Source: Streptomyces sp. NBC_00358 (GTDB lineage: Bacteria > Actinomycetota > Actinomycetes > Streptomycetales > Streptomycetaceae). Taken from it: a DNA stretch of 64,000 bases. The stretch's first letter is position 1. The number at the start of each line of letters is the position of its first letter. The notes under the pieces were generated by a model. The model saw only the letters and a list, made by a program, of their open reading frames with translations, was not told the DNA's origin and searched no databases. Made by a program: the position numbers and the translations under genes. The stretch covers positions 9,052,001-9,116,000 of the forward strand of contig NZ_CP107976.1 of assembly GCF_036099295.1 (NCBI RefSeq), given 5' to 3'. Below are positions 16,937-25,235 of this stretch, in pieces.

Positions 16937-17836
16937 ATGACAACCTTGAGTTCGCTGCGGCTGCCTGACGGATTCCTTGACGTCTTCACCAGCCGGCTCG
17001 TGGAGGTGAACGGACTGCGGCTGCACGCGGTCACCGGCGGGGACGGCCCGCCGCTGCTGCTGATCGGCGGGTGGCCCCAGACCTGGTACGCCTGGCGGGA
17101 GGTGATGCCCGCGCTCGCCCGCCGGCACACCGTCGTCGCCGTCGACTCGCGCGGGGCCGGGCTCTCCGACAAGCCCGACGACGGGTACGACGCCGGCACA
17201 CTGGCCGCCGATCTGGTCGCGCTGATGGCCGCGCTCGGGCACGACCGGTTCGACGTGGTCGGCCACGACATCGGTACGTGGACCGGTTACGCCCTCGCCG
17301 CCGATCACCCCGAGCGGGTGGGCCGGCTCGCCATCGTCGAAGCAGTGATCCCCGGTCTCACTCCGTCCCCGCCGTTCTTCGGCCCGGCCGCGGTCAACCT
17401 GAAGCTCTGGCAGTTCGGCTTCAACCGGCTCACCGACCTCAACGAGGAACTGGTCCGGGGACGGGAGGGGCTCTTCTTCGGCTGGCAGTTCGCCACCAAG
17501 GCCGCCACGCGGACCGCGATCCCCGCGTACGCCGTCGACGTCTACGTCGACGCGATCACCGCGGATCCTCGCGCGCTGCGGGCGAGCTTCGAGTACTACC
17601 GGGCGCTGGACGAGACGATCGCGCAGAACGAGCAGCGCAGCAAGACCCGGCTGACGCTGCCGGTGCTCGGCCTCGGCGGCGCGCTGTGGAGCGGAGCGAG
17701 TGTCGCCCAGGGGATGACACTGGCGGCCGACGACGTCACGGGGATCGTCCTCGACGACTGCGGCCATTACCCGGCCGAGGAGCAGCCGGCGCGGTTCGTC
17801 GAGATCCTGGAGGACTTCCTCGTGGCCAAGCGGTAG
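16937..17836 (+). CDS. Epoxide-hydrolase-like alpha/beta hydrolase
   Basis: A 299-residue alpha/beta hydrolase. The oxyanion segment reads LLIGGWPQTWYAWREVMPAL, and the nucleophile elbow is VGHDIGTWTGY with Asp as nucleophile, as in epoxide hydrolases and dehalogenases rather than Ser as in esterases. The catalytic His lies in DDCGHYPAEEQP near the C-terminus. ATG 16937 is chosen because in-frame ATGs at 16919 and 16925 fall inside the operator. The gene is divergent from, and probably repressed by, the TetR protein. The substrate is unknown. Confidence 0.85.
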   Translation: MTTLSSLRLPDGFLDVFTSRLVEVNGLRLHAVTGGDGPPLLLIGGWPQTWYAWREVMPALARRHTVVAVDSRGAGLSDKPDDGYDAGTLAADLVALMAALGHDRFDVVGHDIGTWTGYALAADHPERVGRLAIVEAVIPGLTPSPPFFGPAAVNLKLWQFGFNRLTDLNEELVRGREGLFFGWQFATKAATRTAIPAYAVDVYVDAITADPRALRASFEYYRALDETIAQNEQRSKTRLTLPVLGLGGALWSGASVAQGMTLAADDVTGIVLDDCGHYPAEEQPARFVEILEDFLVAKR

Positions 17837-17852
17837 CAGGCACGCCACACGG

Positions 17853-17969
17853 CTGAACTTCGCGAACGAGCAGGCGGAGCCTCACAAACTCCGCTACGTC
17901 GTCGAGCAGGCCTTCGCCCTCCTCCACACGGCGGGTCGTCGGAACAGCCGCCCGCCCAGTGTTCGGTGA
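17853..17969 (+). mobile_element. 3' fragment of an IS5-type transposase gene
   Basis: The frame contains EQAEPHKLRYVVEQAFALLH, the C-terminal block of IS5-family transposases (usually KLRYVVEQTFALLHxFKRL). It ends at a stop at 17967-17969 without the last usual residues. Together with the N-terminal piece at 16187 it brackets the TetR/hydrolase pair. Confidence 0.6.
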
Positions 17970-18134
17970 TCCGCCGAGCATGGAGTTCGCGGGTTGCCAC
18001 ATCGTCCGCGTTTTCCAGACAACCGAAGTCGTGGCCCCACCCCGTCAGAGCTTCCAGGACCCAGCCAGCCCAGTAGTGCCGTGCGGGTGGGGTAGCGGCG
18101 TAATGGTCAATTTTTGTGGGCGGCGACGTGGTGA

Positions 18135-18611
18135 CTACCCCTCGGTGATGAGGGCGGGCAATGCGCGCATGTCGTGGAAGACGACGGTTTCGTGGCCTTC
18201 GAGCCGTGCCGCCGGGGTGAGTCCGCCGGCGTAGCCGAAGGCTCGCATGCCGGCGGCGCGGGCGGCATGGACGCCGGGCTGGCTGTCCTCGACCACCACA
18301 CAGGCCGCGGGATCGACGCCCATCTGCCGGGCAGCGTGCAGGAACAGGTCAGGTGCGGGCTTGCCACGGGAGACCTCGGTGGCGCTGTAGATGCGGCCTG
18401 CGAAGTGTTCGTAGAGGCCGGTGCGGCCCAGGGTGTGCCGCATCTTGTCGTGGGAGCCGCTGGAGGCCACGCACATCGGCAGGGTGAGCGCGTCGAGTGC
18501 TTCCGGCAGGCCCTCGACGGGGGCGAGCCCGGCATCCACGGCCTCACCGTGGAGTTGCTCGAACCGGTCCGACCAGATCGCGGCCGTCGAGTCCGGAACG
18601 TACGCCGTTGA
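18135..18611 (-). pseudogene. HAD-family phosphatase lacking its N-terminus
   Basis: The frame matches HAD-superfamily phosphoglucomutase/GPP-like phosphatases from the cap domain on: VEGLPEALDALTLP, the motif II region CVASSGSHDKM, motif III Lys in SRGKPAPDLFLHAA, and motif IV VVVEDSQPGVHAARAAGM. The first motif with the nucleophilic Asp (DxDGT/V) is missing. Upstream of about 18611 the sequence belongs to an unrelated, oppositely oriented protease-like fragment. The protein cannot be catalytic as it stands. Confidence 0.7.
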
Positions 18612-18700
18612 CCCCGAGCACCGGTGGGCCGACGGCCCCGAGGGCACGGTCCTGCTCGCGCCCGGAGACCTGCGCGGCACCGCACGCTCCCCTGAGCCAG

Positions 18701-19144
18701 GGCACGTTGGGCGCGACGGTGTACTACCAGGACAAGCGCTGCCTGCTGACCAACTGTCACGTCATCGGTGACTGGGACTTGTGGCCGGGGCGTCGTGTGT
18801 ACCAGCCGGAATTCAACCCGGACCCGACGTCGAAGGACGGGGACCTCATCGGCGTCTGCGACGGCACCTTCGAGGTCTTCTCCTACGGCGCACCGAATCC
18901 GGACGACCTGCTCATCAACGTGTTCGGCCGGCCGGTACACGTACTGGGAAAACCTCATCGAGACCACCCCGGCGACGACGCCGTCCTGCGTAGCGGGGAT
19001 TCGGGTGCCGTCCTCATCGCCGACGCGGACAACGGAGTCCCCGGCCTCATGGCCATGAGTACGGATTACACGAACGGCCCGCAGCAGCGGCTGGTGGCCA
19101 CTCGCATTCCGGAGGACGATCCCGTCCAGTGCAGGCACGGTCAG
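18701..19144 (+). pseudogene. Decayed trypsin-like serine protease
   Basis: The frame from 18701 reads GTLGATVYYQDKRCLLTNCH with the catalytic His, and later LRSGDSGAVLIADADNGVPG with the catalytic Ser in GDSG. Only about 70 residues separate them, so the stretch with the catalytic Asp seems lost. A plausible upstream part (YAVDPEHRWADGPEGTVLLA) is in a different frame at about 18600-18690, suggesting a frameshift. It is read as a remnant abutting the truncated HAD gene. Confidence 0.55.
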
Positions 19145-19274
19145 AGGATGTTCCCGCGGCCTTCGAGCCCCTCGGTGTGGCGTCCAGGCGAACGGAGCTG
19201 CCCGTGCCCGAGCCCGGACGGCAGGCCCACGGCATGCGTGACGGACGAGGTGGCTGCCGTGCCGCGGCGGTCGC

Positions 19275-19613
19275 TCAAAGGTGACCGTCCAGGATGTCCC
19301 GTAGCCCGGCGACGGTCATGGGCCCCGTCCCGTGCGCCACCGCCTCTCCTTCCTTCAGCAGCACGCAGGAAGGGGCGCCGGTGATCCCGTATCGCTCGGT
19401 TGCGGTCGGACACCGCGTGATGTCGGTGCGGACGACCGTCAGGCGGCCCGTGTACTCGTCGGCGATGGCACCTACGACGAGGTCCATCGCCCGGCAGGGC
19501 TCGACTGCCTTGGGCCAGGTCCCGATGAAGTAGGCGAGGACCGGGACTCCGCTCATCCTGAGGATGAAATCGAACTCCGCGTCCTCACGGGGTTGGTGAA
19601 CCCGCATCGCCAT
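19275..19613 (-). CDS. Thioredoxin-like protein lacking the CxxC pair
   Basis: A 112-residue thioredoxin-fold protein. The strand VPVLAYFIGTW is followed by PKAVEPCRAM where WCGPCK would stand, so only Cys40 remains. The cis-Pro loop is present as YGITGAPSCVLL and the C-terminal helix as TVAGLRDILDGHL. Without the first Cys it cannot act as a dithiol reductase; a monothiol, chaperone or regulatory role is possible. AGGAG sits five bases before ATG 19613. Proteins of this form appear conserved in Streptomyces (from memory), which argues against simple decay. Confidence 0.75.
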   Translation of the reverse strand: MAMRVHQPREDAEFDFILRMSGVPVLAYFIGTWPKAVEPCRAMDLVVGAIADEYTGRLTVVRTDITRCPTATERYGITGAPSCVLLKEGEAVAHGTGPMTVAGLRDILDGHL

Positions 19614-19857
19614 GGAAGCTCCTGACCTCGTGTTCCGTCATTCCAGCCCCATCATCCCCCGCGCGGCGCGGCGCGCCGGGCCGCCCCGGTCGGATTTCCG
19701 GCCGATGTGCCGGAGGTGAGAGACGAGGCCGGCCGCGTGCGGTGGCCTCCCGCCCACAGTCCGGGAGGCTGATCGCGCGGGTACGGTTGGATGATGTGAC
19801 GGGGGACGCCGACGACCGATGTGAGGCACTCGGTGCAAGCCAGGGGATGGGGGACGG

Positions 19858-20055
19858 ATGGGGGACTGGGTGGACGACGAGCGACGTCGGCCTGATGCAG
19901 CGGACGTCGGTTTGGCTAGTTGCGGGTTGCTCCTGATCGTTGCCGTTGTCGCCATGCCCGGACTCCTCTTGAACGACGGACCGTTGACGGCCTACTTGGT
20001 CGTTGTCGGCGGCGTGATCGGGTCCCTGTGGGCGCACAAGCGGTTGCGCCGCTGA
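19858..20055 (+). CDS. Small putative membrane protein
   Basis: A 65-residue protein with a charged N-terminus (MGDWVDDERRRPDAAD), two hydrophobic stretches (VGLASCGLLLIVAVVAMPGL and LTAYLVVVGGVIGSLWA) and a basic end (HKRLRR), as expected for a two-pass peptide with cytoplasmic ends. A GGGGGA purine run lies shortly upstream. The family is unknown. Confidence 0.5.
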   Translation: MGDWVDDERRRPDAADVGLASCGLLLIVAVVAMPGLLLNDGPLTAYLVVVGGVIGSLWAHKRLRR

Positions 20056-20088
20056 CCGGTTCTTCCCACGTCCGGACGATGTACTGAA

Positions 20089-20131
20089 GAAGGACCGGCC
20101 GAGGAGGAATCACCTTCTGAGCCGGCCCTTC
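20089..20131 (+). terminator. Possible terminator hairpin
   Basis: GAAGGACCGGC (20089-20099) pairs with GCCGGCCCTTC (20121-20131) with one A-C mismatch and a 21-base loop, shortly after the small membrane protein gene. Confidence 0.5.
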
Positions 20132-20330
20132 CGCGCGTAGGTCCGATGCCCGGTCTTGCGGCGAGTGGATGGCTCGGCCGGAGACCGGGCCGGCCCTCGA
20201 CGGCTCGGCGGCCTTGGCACGTGCCCTCGATGTGGCGCCCGGCGATTACCTCCGGGGTAATCGCACGCCCAACCCGGCTCGGCTACGTTCTGTTCGTCGC
20301 TCACATCCCCGGAACGAAAGGAGTCCCGTG

Positions 20331-20672
20331 GTGCCCGCTTACGGCTTCGCCCATCTCCGCAGCCGCCGGAACCATTCCGACATCATCGAGTACCTGGAGC
20401 GCATCCAGGCAACCCTCGACCCCTTCGACGGCCGCTTCGTCATCCACGGTCCGCCGGCCGAAGTCGTGGAGGGGACGTGGCCCGGCAGCATGGTGCTGAT
20501 CGAGTTCCCCGGACTGGCCGAAGCCCGTGACTGGTACGAGTCTCCCGCCTACCAGGCCATCGTGAGTCTGCGTACCGACCACGTGGAGGGCGACCTGGTG
20601 CTGATCGAGGGCGTCGGTCCGGACTACGACCCGGCCGAGCGAGCCCGCACGTTGCGGACGGAAGCGGGCTGA
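20331..20672 (+). CDS. DUF1330 family protein
   Basis: A 113-residue ferredoxin-like-fold protein of the DUF1330 type: MPAYGFAHLR start, YLERIQATLDPFDGRFVIHG, GSMVLIEFPGLAEARDWYES and PAYQAIVSLR are the family's conserved steps. The function is unknown; these small dimeric alpha-beta barrels resemble antibiotic-biosynthesis monooxygenases. GGAG is seven bases before GTG 20331 and only four before GTG 20328, so the former is preferred. It is a single gene. Confidence 0.85.
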   Translation: MPAYGFAHLRSRRNHSDIIEYLERIQATLDPFDGRFVIHGPPAEVVEGTWPGSMVLIEFPGLAEARDWYESPAYQAIVSLRTDHVEGDLVLIEGVGPDYDPAERARTLRTEAG

Positions 20673-20957
20673 GCCCGCCAGTCGACCACGTGGTCCGGCA
20701 GCCGCCTCACGGAGCACCGGGATACGTTGCGATCGCTTGTCCTTCAGGGGTCTGAACAGGGCCTTTGAGTGCCTGCATATGCCTGGGGCTAAGGCGTGTC
20801 TCCTTGATCACTGAGTCGTTGTTCTGTGCACGGGCCGTCGGCCCGCCCCGTTCTGCCTTCCAGTACGACGCCGGGAGCCGGCGTTGCGGAGGTCTCACCG
20901 CAGTGTCGAGCCGGCGCTGCGGGGCGGCAGAGGGACTCAGCTGCCGGAGAGGATGTC

Positions 20958-21809
20958 ATGAGTGACAAGCGCGATCAGTTCGCGGATTTGACGACGGTGA
21001 GAATGTGCTTCCGCGACGAGGGGGACCCGGACGGGGAGCCGCTGCTGCTGATCATGGGACTCAGCTCGCAGCTGATCCATTGGCCGCAGGAGATCGTCGA
21101 CGCGCTCGGCGAGCGGGGCTACCGGGTGATTCGTCCCGACAACCGCGACAGCGGCCTGACGGAGTGGAAGACCACACCGAGCCAGTACTACCTGAGGGCG
21201 ATCGCACGTGACACGGTCGAGCTGCTCGACCATCTCGGCATCGAGCAGGCGCACGTCGTCGGCGCTTCGATGGGCGGGATGGTCGCCCAACTGCTCGCGA
21301 TCGAGTACGCGCCGCGCGTGCTCAGCCTGTGCTCGATCATGAGTACGCCGCACATCGCCATCGGCATGGCCGACGGCAACGTACTGGAGGAGCTGACCAA
21401 ACCCCTGCCCCCCGGTCCCGAGGACGCGATCAAGCAGATCGCCGGCCTGTACGCGACCATCGGCTCGAAGACCTATGCCGACAGCGAGAGCGAGCGCCGA
21501 TTCGCGCTGGCGACGCAGGCCTACAACCGCGCACAGCACCCCGAGGGCGGAACACGCCAGGTGACCGCGGCCTTGATCGCGCCCGACCGCACCGAAAAAC
21601 TCCGGCAGTTGAGACTCCCGGCGCTCGTGATCCACGGAGGCGAGGATCCGCTGATCAAGATCGCCGGCGGCGAGGCCACCCACGCCGCGCTCGCCGACTC
21701 CACCTACCTGCCACTCGACGCGATGGGCCATGACCTGCCCGTGCCGCTCCACGACCAGATCGTCGCGAGCATCGCCAAGAACGCTGGACGGGTGACGAGC
21801 CGCACCTGA
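20958..21809 (+). CDS. Alpha/beta hydrolase
   Basis: A 283-residue alpha/beta hydrolase. The oxyanion strand is LLLIMGLSSQLIHWP, the nucleophile elbow VVGASMGGMVAQLLA (Ser), the acid in HGGEDPLIKI and the His in DAMGHDLPVPL. The type resembles esterases and lipid hydrolases near RdmC-like enzymes, which act on methyl esters of aromatic polyketides; the actual substrate is unknown. GGAGAGG precedes ATG 20958. The 285 bases upstream hold no gene that I can support. Confidence 0.85.
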   Translation: MSDKRDQFADLTTVRMCFRDEGDPDGEPLLLIMGLSSQLIHWPQEIVDALGERGYRVIRPDNRDSGLTEWKTTPSQYYLRAIARDTVELLDHLGIEQAHVVGASMGGMVAQLLAIEYAPRVLSLCSIMSTPHIAIGMADGNVLEELTKPLPPGPEDAIKQIAGLYATIGSKTYADSESERRFALATQAYNRAQHPEGGTRQVTAALIAPDRTEKLRQLRLPALVIHGGEDPLIKIAGGEATHAALADSTYLPLDAMGHDLPVPLHDQIVASIAKNAGRVTSRT

Positions 21810-21862
21810 TTCTCAAGCCTCGGCAGGACGCAGCCCCACGGGGCTTGTTCCTCGCCGCCCAG

Positions 21863-21901
21863 CCGGCCCGAGTAGCCGATCCGATCGGCAGCTCGGGCCG
21901 G
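21863..21901 (+). terminator. Terminator hairpin after the hydrolase
   Basis: CCGGCCCGAG (21863-21872) pairs with 21892-21901, and an inner GCCGAT/ATCGGC stem pairs at 21875-21889, giving a long interrupted hairpin 54 bases past the hydrolase stop. The following 318 bases up to the MFS gene stop hold no recognisable gene. Confidence 0.65.
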
Positions 21902-22219
21902 ACCGTACCTTGTCAGGCGGCTCAAGGACCCCGTCGAAGTCCCGCTGCCCGATATCCCGGGTCCTCGCACTCGGCCGCGGCCCGCGCGATATCCGCCGCG
22001 ACCCGCCGGACGCTTCATGCCAGGCGCCTACGGTCCGCGCGCAGCTTCCCTCTGACGTGAACGTGACCGGGTGTGGTGCCGAATGCCCCCGTGTCATGTC
22101 CGGAGCGCCCTTTGTGTCCGGTTCCGCCCCGAAGGTCGTGGTCGAGGTCGCAGGGGTGGCGCGTCGGGACTGTCGACACGGCGACGCCCCTCAAGCGGCA
22201 GTGGTGCGTTCGCGCGTGT

Positions 22220-23434
22220 TCACGGTGTTTCCCGGTCCGTCGGCGCGAAGGCATGCTTTCGCGTGAGTGTGATCACGGCAAGGCTGAGAAATCCGAGTCC
22301 AGCCGCGGCGACGGCGTTGGCGGTGACGTCGACACGCTGCAGGAGCAGGCCGCCGATGATGCCGCCGAGTGCCATGGCCGTGTTCCACAAGGTCACAAGG
22401 ATGGCTTGCGCGGTGTCGGCAACGGCTGGACCGCTCCGCAACCCGGCATGACCGGCCGCGGTCTGAAGGAGTGTGGGGGCGGCGCCCCATCCCAGCCCCC
22501 ACGCGAGTGCTGCGACCCAGACGGCGGCCTGTGCCGTGGTGACGGCGAAGGTGGCCGTGGCGACGGTGAACAGTGACGCGGCGGTCAGCGCGAGCCCGCG
22601 CAGGTGTCTGTCGATGTGACGGCCGGTGTACCAGATACTGACCAGGCATGCGATGCCGAAGGCCAGCAGGATCGCGTCCGTCGCGGTGCCGAGGCCGGCC
22701 TGCCGCAGGTACGGCCCGATGTACGCGTAGACGACTGTGTGGCCGAGGACGAAGGTCACGACGACGACCATGGTGGCGGTGACCCCGGGGACCCTGAGTG
22801 TCTGCCGGGCGGTGGGCTTCGGCTGTCGAACTGGTGTCGTCGGCCTGCTGACGGGGGGAACGCCGAACGTGATCCACCCGAGGACGGCGAGAGTGATCAC
22901 CGAGACAGCGGCGAAGGACACTCGCCACCCGATCTGCTGCCCGATCAGCGTCCCGGCGGGCACACCCAGCGACAATGCCAGAGGGATCCCCGTCATCGCG
23001 ATCGCGATGGCACGTCCTTCCTGACCGGGAGGCGCGAGACGCCGCGCGTATCCGGCAAGGATGGCCCACGCCAGTCCGGCGGCGACGCCGGCGAGGAACC
23101 GTGAGACGAGCAGGACCGCATAGCCGGACGCCGTCGCGGTGAGCGTGTTCGCGACCAGGAAGACGGTCATGGCGCCCAGCAGCAACGGCTTGCGACGAAC
23201 TCCCGCCGTGGCAGCGGCCAACGGTATGACGGTGAGGGCCGTTCCGGTGGCGTACAGCGTCACGCTCTGGCCCGCCGCACCGGAGCTGACGCCGACAGCG
23301 GAGGACATCTGCGGGAGGACGCCCGCCGGGAGGGTCTCGGTCAGGCTGGTGATGAACACCGCGGTGCCCAGGGCCAGCAGCGCGGACCAGGGCAGGACAT
23401 CACGTCTTGTCGGAGAGGCTGTAGTGATCGTCAT
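22220..23434 (-). CDS. MFS efflux transporter
   Basis: A 404-residue, 12-segment major facilitator of the drug:H+ antiporter-1 / AraJ-Cmx type. Early TSLTETLPAGVLPQMSSAVG and the segment-4/5 loop RFLAGVAAGLAWAILAGYAR are typical of actinobacterial chloramphenicol/arabinose-type efflux proteins. It starts 13 bases from a perfect 24-base palindrome and is divergent from a MerR regulator, so it is almost certainly its target. The short leader suggests a leaderless or nearly leaderless transcript. The substrate is unknown. Confidence 0.85.
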   Translation of the reverse strand: MTITTASPTRRDVLPWSALLALGTAVFITSLTETLPAGVLPQMSSAVGVSSGAAGQSVTLYATGTALTVIPLAAATAGVRRKPLLLGAMTVFLVANTLTATASGYAVLLVSRFLAGVAAGLAWAILAGYARRLAPPGQEGRAIAIAMTGIPLALSLGVPAGTLIGQQIGWRVSFAAVSVITLAVLGWITFGVPPVSRPTTPVRQPKPTARQTLRVPGVTATMVVVVTFVLGHTVVYAYIGPYLRQAGLGTATDAILLAFGIACLVSIWYTGRHIDRHLRGLALTAASLFTVATATFAVTTAQAAVWVAALAWGLGWGAAPTLLQTAAGHAGLRSGPAVADTAQAILVTLWNTAMALGGIIGGLLLQRVDVTANAVAAAGLGFLSLAVITLTRKHAFAPTDRETP

Positions 23435-23447
23435 GCACCGATCGTGC

Positions 23448-23471
23448 GACCCTCACATCGATGTGAGGGTC
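23448..23471. promoter_or_regulatory. MerR operator (24-base perfect palindrome)
   Basis: A perfect palindrome with half-site GACCCTCACATC lies between the divergent MFS and MerR genes. Read toward the MFS gene it begins inside TTGACC, which can serve as the -35 box, as in MerR promoters with long spacers. A near copy lies at 25055-25076 before the LLM oxidoreductase gene. Confidence 0.85.
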
Positions 23472-23502
23472 AAGTCCGGTCTGCGCGGCTACTGTTGAGC
23501 GT

Positions 23503-23898
23503 GTGCGGATCGGTGAACTGTGCCGCCTGACGGACGTGTCCCGGCGTCTGCTGCGGTACTACGAGGAGCAGGGTCTGATCGTGCCCGATCGGACGGCGAA
23601 CGGATATCGCGACTACGACGAGCGCTACGTGGACCGCGTGAAGCAGATACGAGGTCTGCTGGCGGCCGGATTGCCGACCCGGGTCATCAAGCAGATCCTG
23701 CCGTGCCTGGACAAGCCCAGGTCCATTCACTTTCCGGACGCGACCCCGGAGATGCTGGCGTTGCTGACCTCGGAGCGCGACAAGCTCACCGATCGGATCG
23801 AAGTGCTCACCCGAAACCGGAACGCGATGTCGGAGTACTTGGCCGAGGTGGAGCGGCATCGCGCCCCGGTGGCGCCAGGTCGACCGGGCAACGCCTGA
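23503..23898 (+). CDS. MerR family regulator
   Basis: A 131-residue MerR protein: RIGELCRLTDVSRRLLRYYE then EQGLIVPDRTANGYRDYDE form the winged helix (1-40), followed by VKQIRGLLAAGLPTRVIKQI and a coiled-coil helix (about 80-115) for dimerisation. There is no Cys-rich metal loop, so it senses an organic ligand or acts like a redox/drug sensor. It is read from GTG 23503, divergent from the MFS gene, over the palindromic operator. It probably controls the MFS pump, itself and the LLM oxidoreductase. Confidence 0.9.
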   Translation: MRIGELCRLTDVSRRLLRYYEEQGLIVPDRTANGYRDYDERYVDRVKQIRGLLAAGLPTRVIKQILPCLDKPRSIHFPDATPEMLALLTSERDKLTDRIEVLTRNRNAMSEYLAEVERHRAPVAPGRPGNA

Positions 23899-23927
23899 TC
23901 AACTACGTTCCGGCTGAGGCAAGTTCC

Positions 23928-25040
23928 TCACCGGACAAGCTCCCGGACAATCCTGACGCCGTCCTCCGAAAGCACGGCCGGGCGCAGCCGAACCCCGCTC
24001 AGGCCGAACTGCTGATGCCAGTGGGCGAGTTCTCGGGTGAGGCGTTCCGCGGTTCCGACGAACAACTGCGTGTCCGGTGCCCAGACGAAGCCGGCGGCAT
24101 CGTTCAGCCGGGCCAGCCTGTCCTGTGCGTGCTCGTCGGAGTCGCCCAGGACCACCGCCACATCCGCGTACACCTCGGTCCCGACGGCGTCCGGCGTCAG
24201 CCTCGCGATTTCGCGAAACGCCGTCAGGAGCGCGGGAATCGGATGCTCCTGCGACGGTGTCACGAAGACCCGGTCCGCGACGGCGGCGGCGAGTCGATAC
24301 GGCTCCAGGGCGTGATGCGCGAGCACCGCGACCTTCGGGGTGTCGCGCACCGGGACGGTCAGCGGGCCGGCCGCCCGGTACCGCTCCTTCCCGGTGAGCC
24401 GCAACGGGGCGACCATGTCCCGGTGCAGGAACGTGTCCCCGGAGCTCAGGCTCTCGGCGGGAAACGTCCTCCACAACTCGCGCACTGTTCGCACGTAGTC
24501 CTCGGCATCACGAAAGAGGTCTTGGAGCCGGCGCGCGATGCGGGTCGGGACGTACACGTCCTCGGGCCGCAACCGAGGCGTCTCCGCTCCACCGACCACT
24601 GTGGCATCGCGGGCGTCGGCGGAAACCTGCGGTCGCCACGTCACCCGGCCCGGCCCGATCGCCGCCAAGGACGCCAACTGGGCGGCGACATGGAACGGGT
24701 TGGTGTGCGTCACGTTGCGGGAGACCACCACCTCGCCGATGTCCGTCGTCGCCAGCAGGAGTGCCGCTGTGACCACAGGATCGAGCCTGCCGCGCACCCG
24801 GTCACGGGCCTGGTCGGCGGTACCGAACCGGTCGGTCTGCAGGCTCAGGCCGTCCTCGAGCGTGACGAAGTCGACGCCGCCCGACGCGGCCGCGCGCCCC
24901 CAACTCGTCCAATAACTGGCCCTGAAGACCTCTTCGGCATCCTTCACCGACGACAACAGCCACGAGGCGGGGTGCCAGCCCGTGCCTTCCAGTGCCAGGC
25001 CGAGCCGAAACGAGCCGGGGTCCATCGAGTCCTTGTCCAT
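23928..25040 (-). CDS. LLM-class flavin-dependent oxidoreductase
   Basis: A 370-residue luciferase-like monooxygenase family protein: FRLGLALEGTGWHPAS start, GGVDFVTLEDGLSLQ, VVVSRNVTHTNPFHVAAQLA and the FVGTAERLTRELAHWHQQFG C-terminal region. Such enzymes use reduced flavin to oxidise small organic molecules. ATG 25040 is 14 bases from a near copy of the MerR palindrome, so oxidoreductase and MFS pump are probably co-induced, suggesting detoxification plus export of one compound. It is convergent with the MerR gene, 29 bases apart. Confidence 0.85.
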   Translation of the reverse strand: MDKDSMDPGSFRLGLALEGTGWHPASWLLSSVKDAEEVFRASYWTSWGRAAASGGVDFVTLEDGLSLQTDRFGTADQARDRVRGRLDPVVTAALLLATTDIGEVVVSRNVTHTNPFHVAAQLASLAAIGPGRVTWRPQVSADARDATVVGGAETPRLRPEDVYVPTRIARRLQDLFRDAEDYVRTVRELWRTFPAESLSSGDTFLHRDMVAPLRLTGKERYRAAGPLTVPVRDTPKVAVLAHHALEPYRLAAAVADRVFVTPSQEHPIPALLTAFREIARLTPDAVGTEVYADVAVVLGDSDEHAQDRLARLNDAAGFVWAPDTQLFVGTAERLTRELAHWHQQFGLSGVRLRPAVLSEDGVRIVRELVR

Positions 25041-25054
25041 GACCCGATTGCACA

Positions 25055-25076
25055 ACCATCACACCGATGTGAGGGT
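25055..25076. promoter_or_regulatory. Second MerR operator copy
   Basis: On the minus strand this reads ACCCTCACATC then GGTGTGATGGT, an imperfect copy of the 24-base palindrome at 23448. TTGACC overlaps its upstream edge in both sites, and the distance to the start codon is 14 bases here and 13 there, so the two promoters share one architecture. Confidence 0.75.
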
Positions 25077-25235
25077 CAACCCTCCCACAACGCCGACGTA
25101 CTGCTGTCGTCGACCTCGGCCCGTGCGTGTTCGGGATCTTCTCGCGAGACTGGAGACGTCCCGGGAGGCCTGCCGGACACCCCGTGACCTCGATCCCCGT
25201 CCCGCGGAAGGAGGTTACTCGTGTTTGACGAGGCG

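Noticed and set aside
20181..20260. XRE helix-turn-helix remnant (text like ALARALDVAPGDYL)
   Set aside because: Too short and without the flanking helices; could be chance in GC-rich sequence.
20673..20957. IS end sequence upstream of the hydrolase gene
   Set aside because: The AAGGCGTGTCTCCTTGATCA stretch felt familiar, but no inverted partner or transposase text was found.
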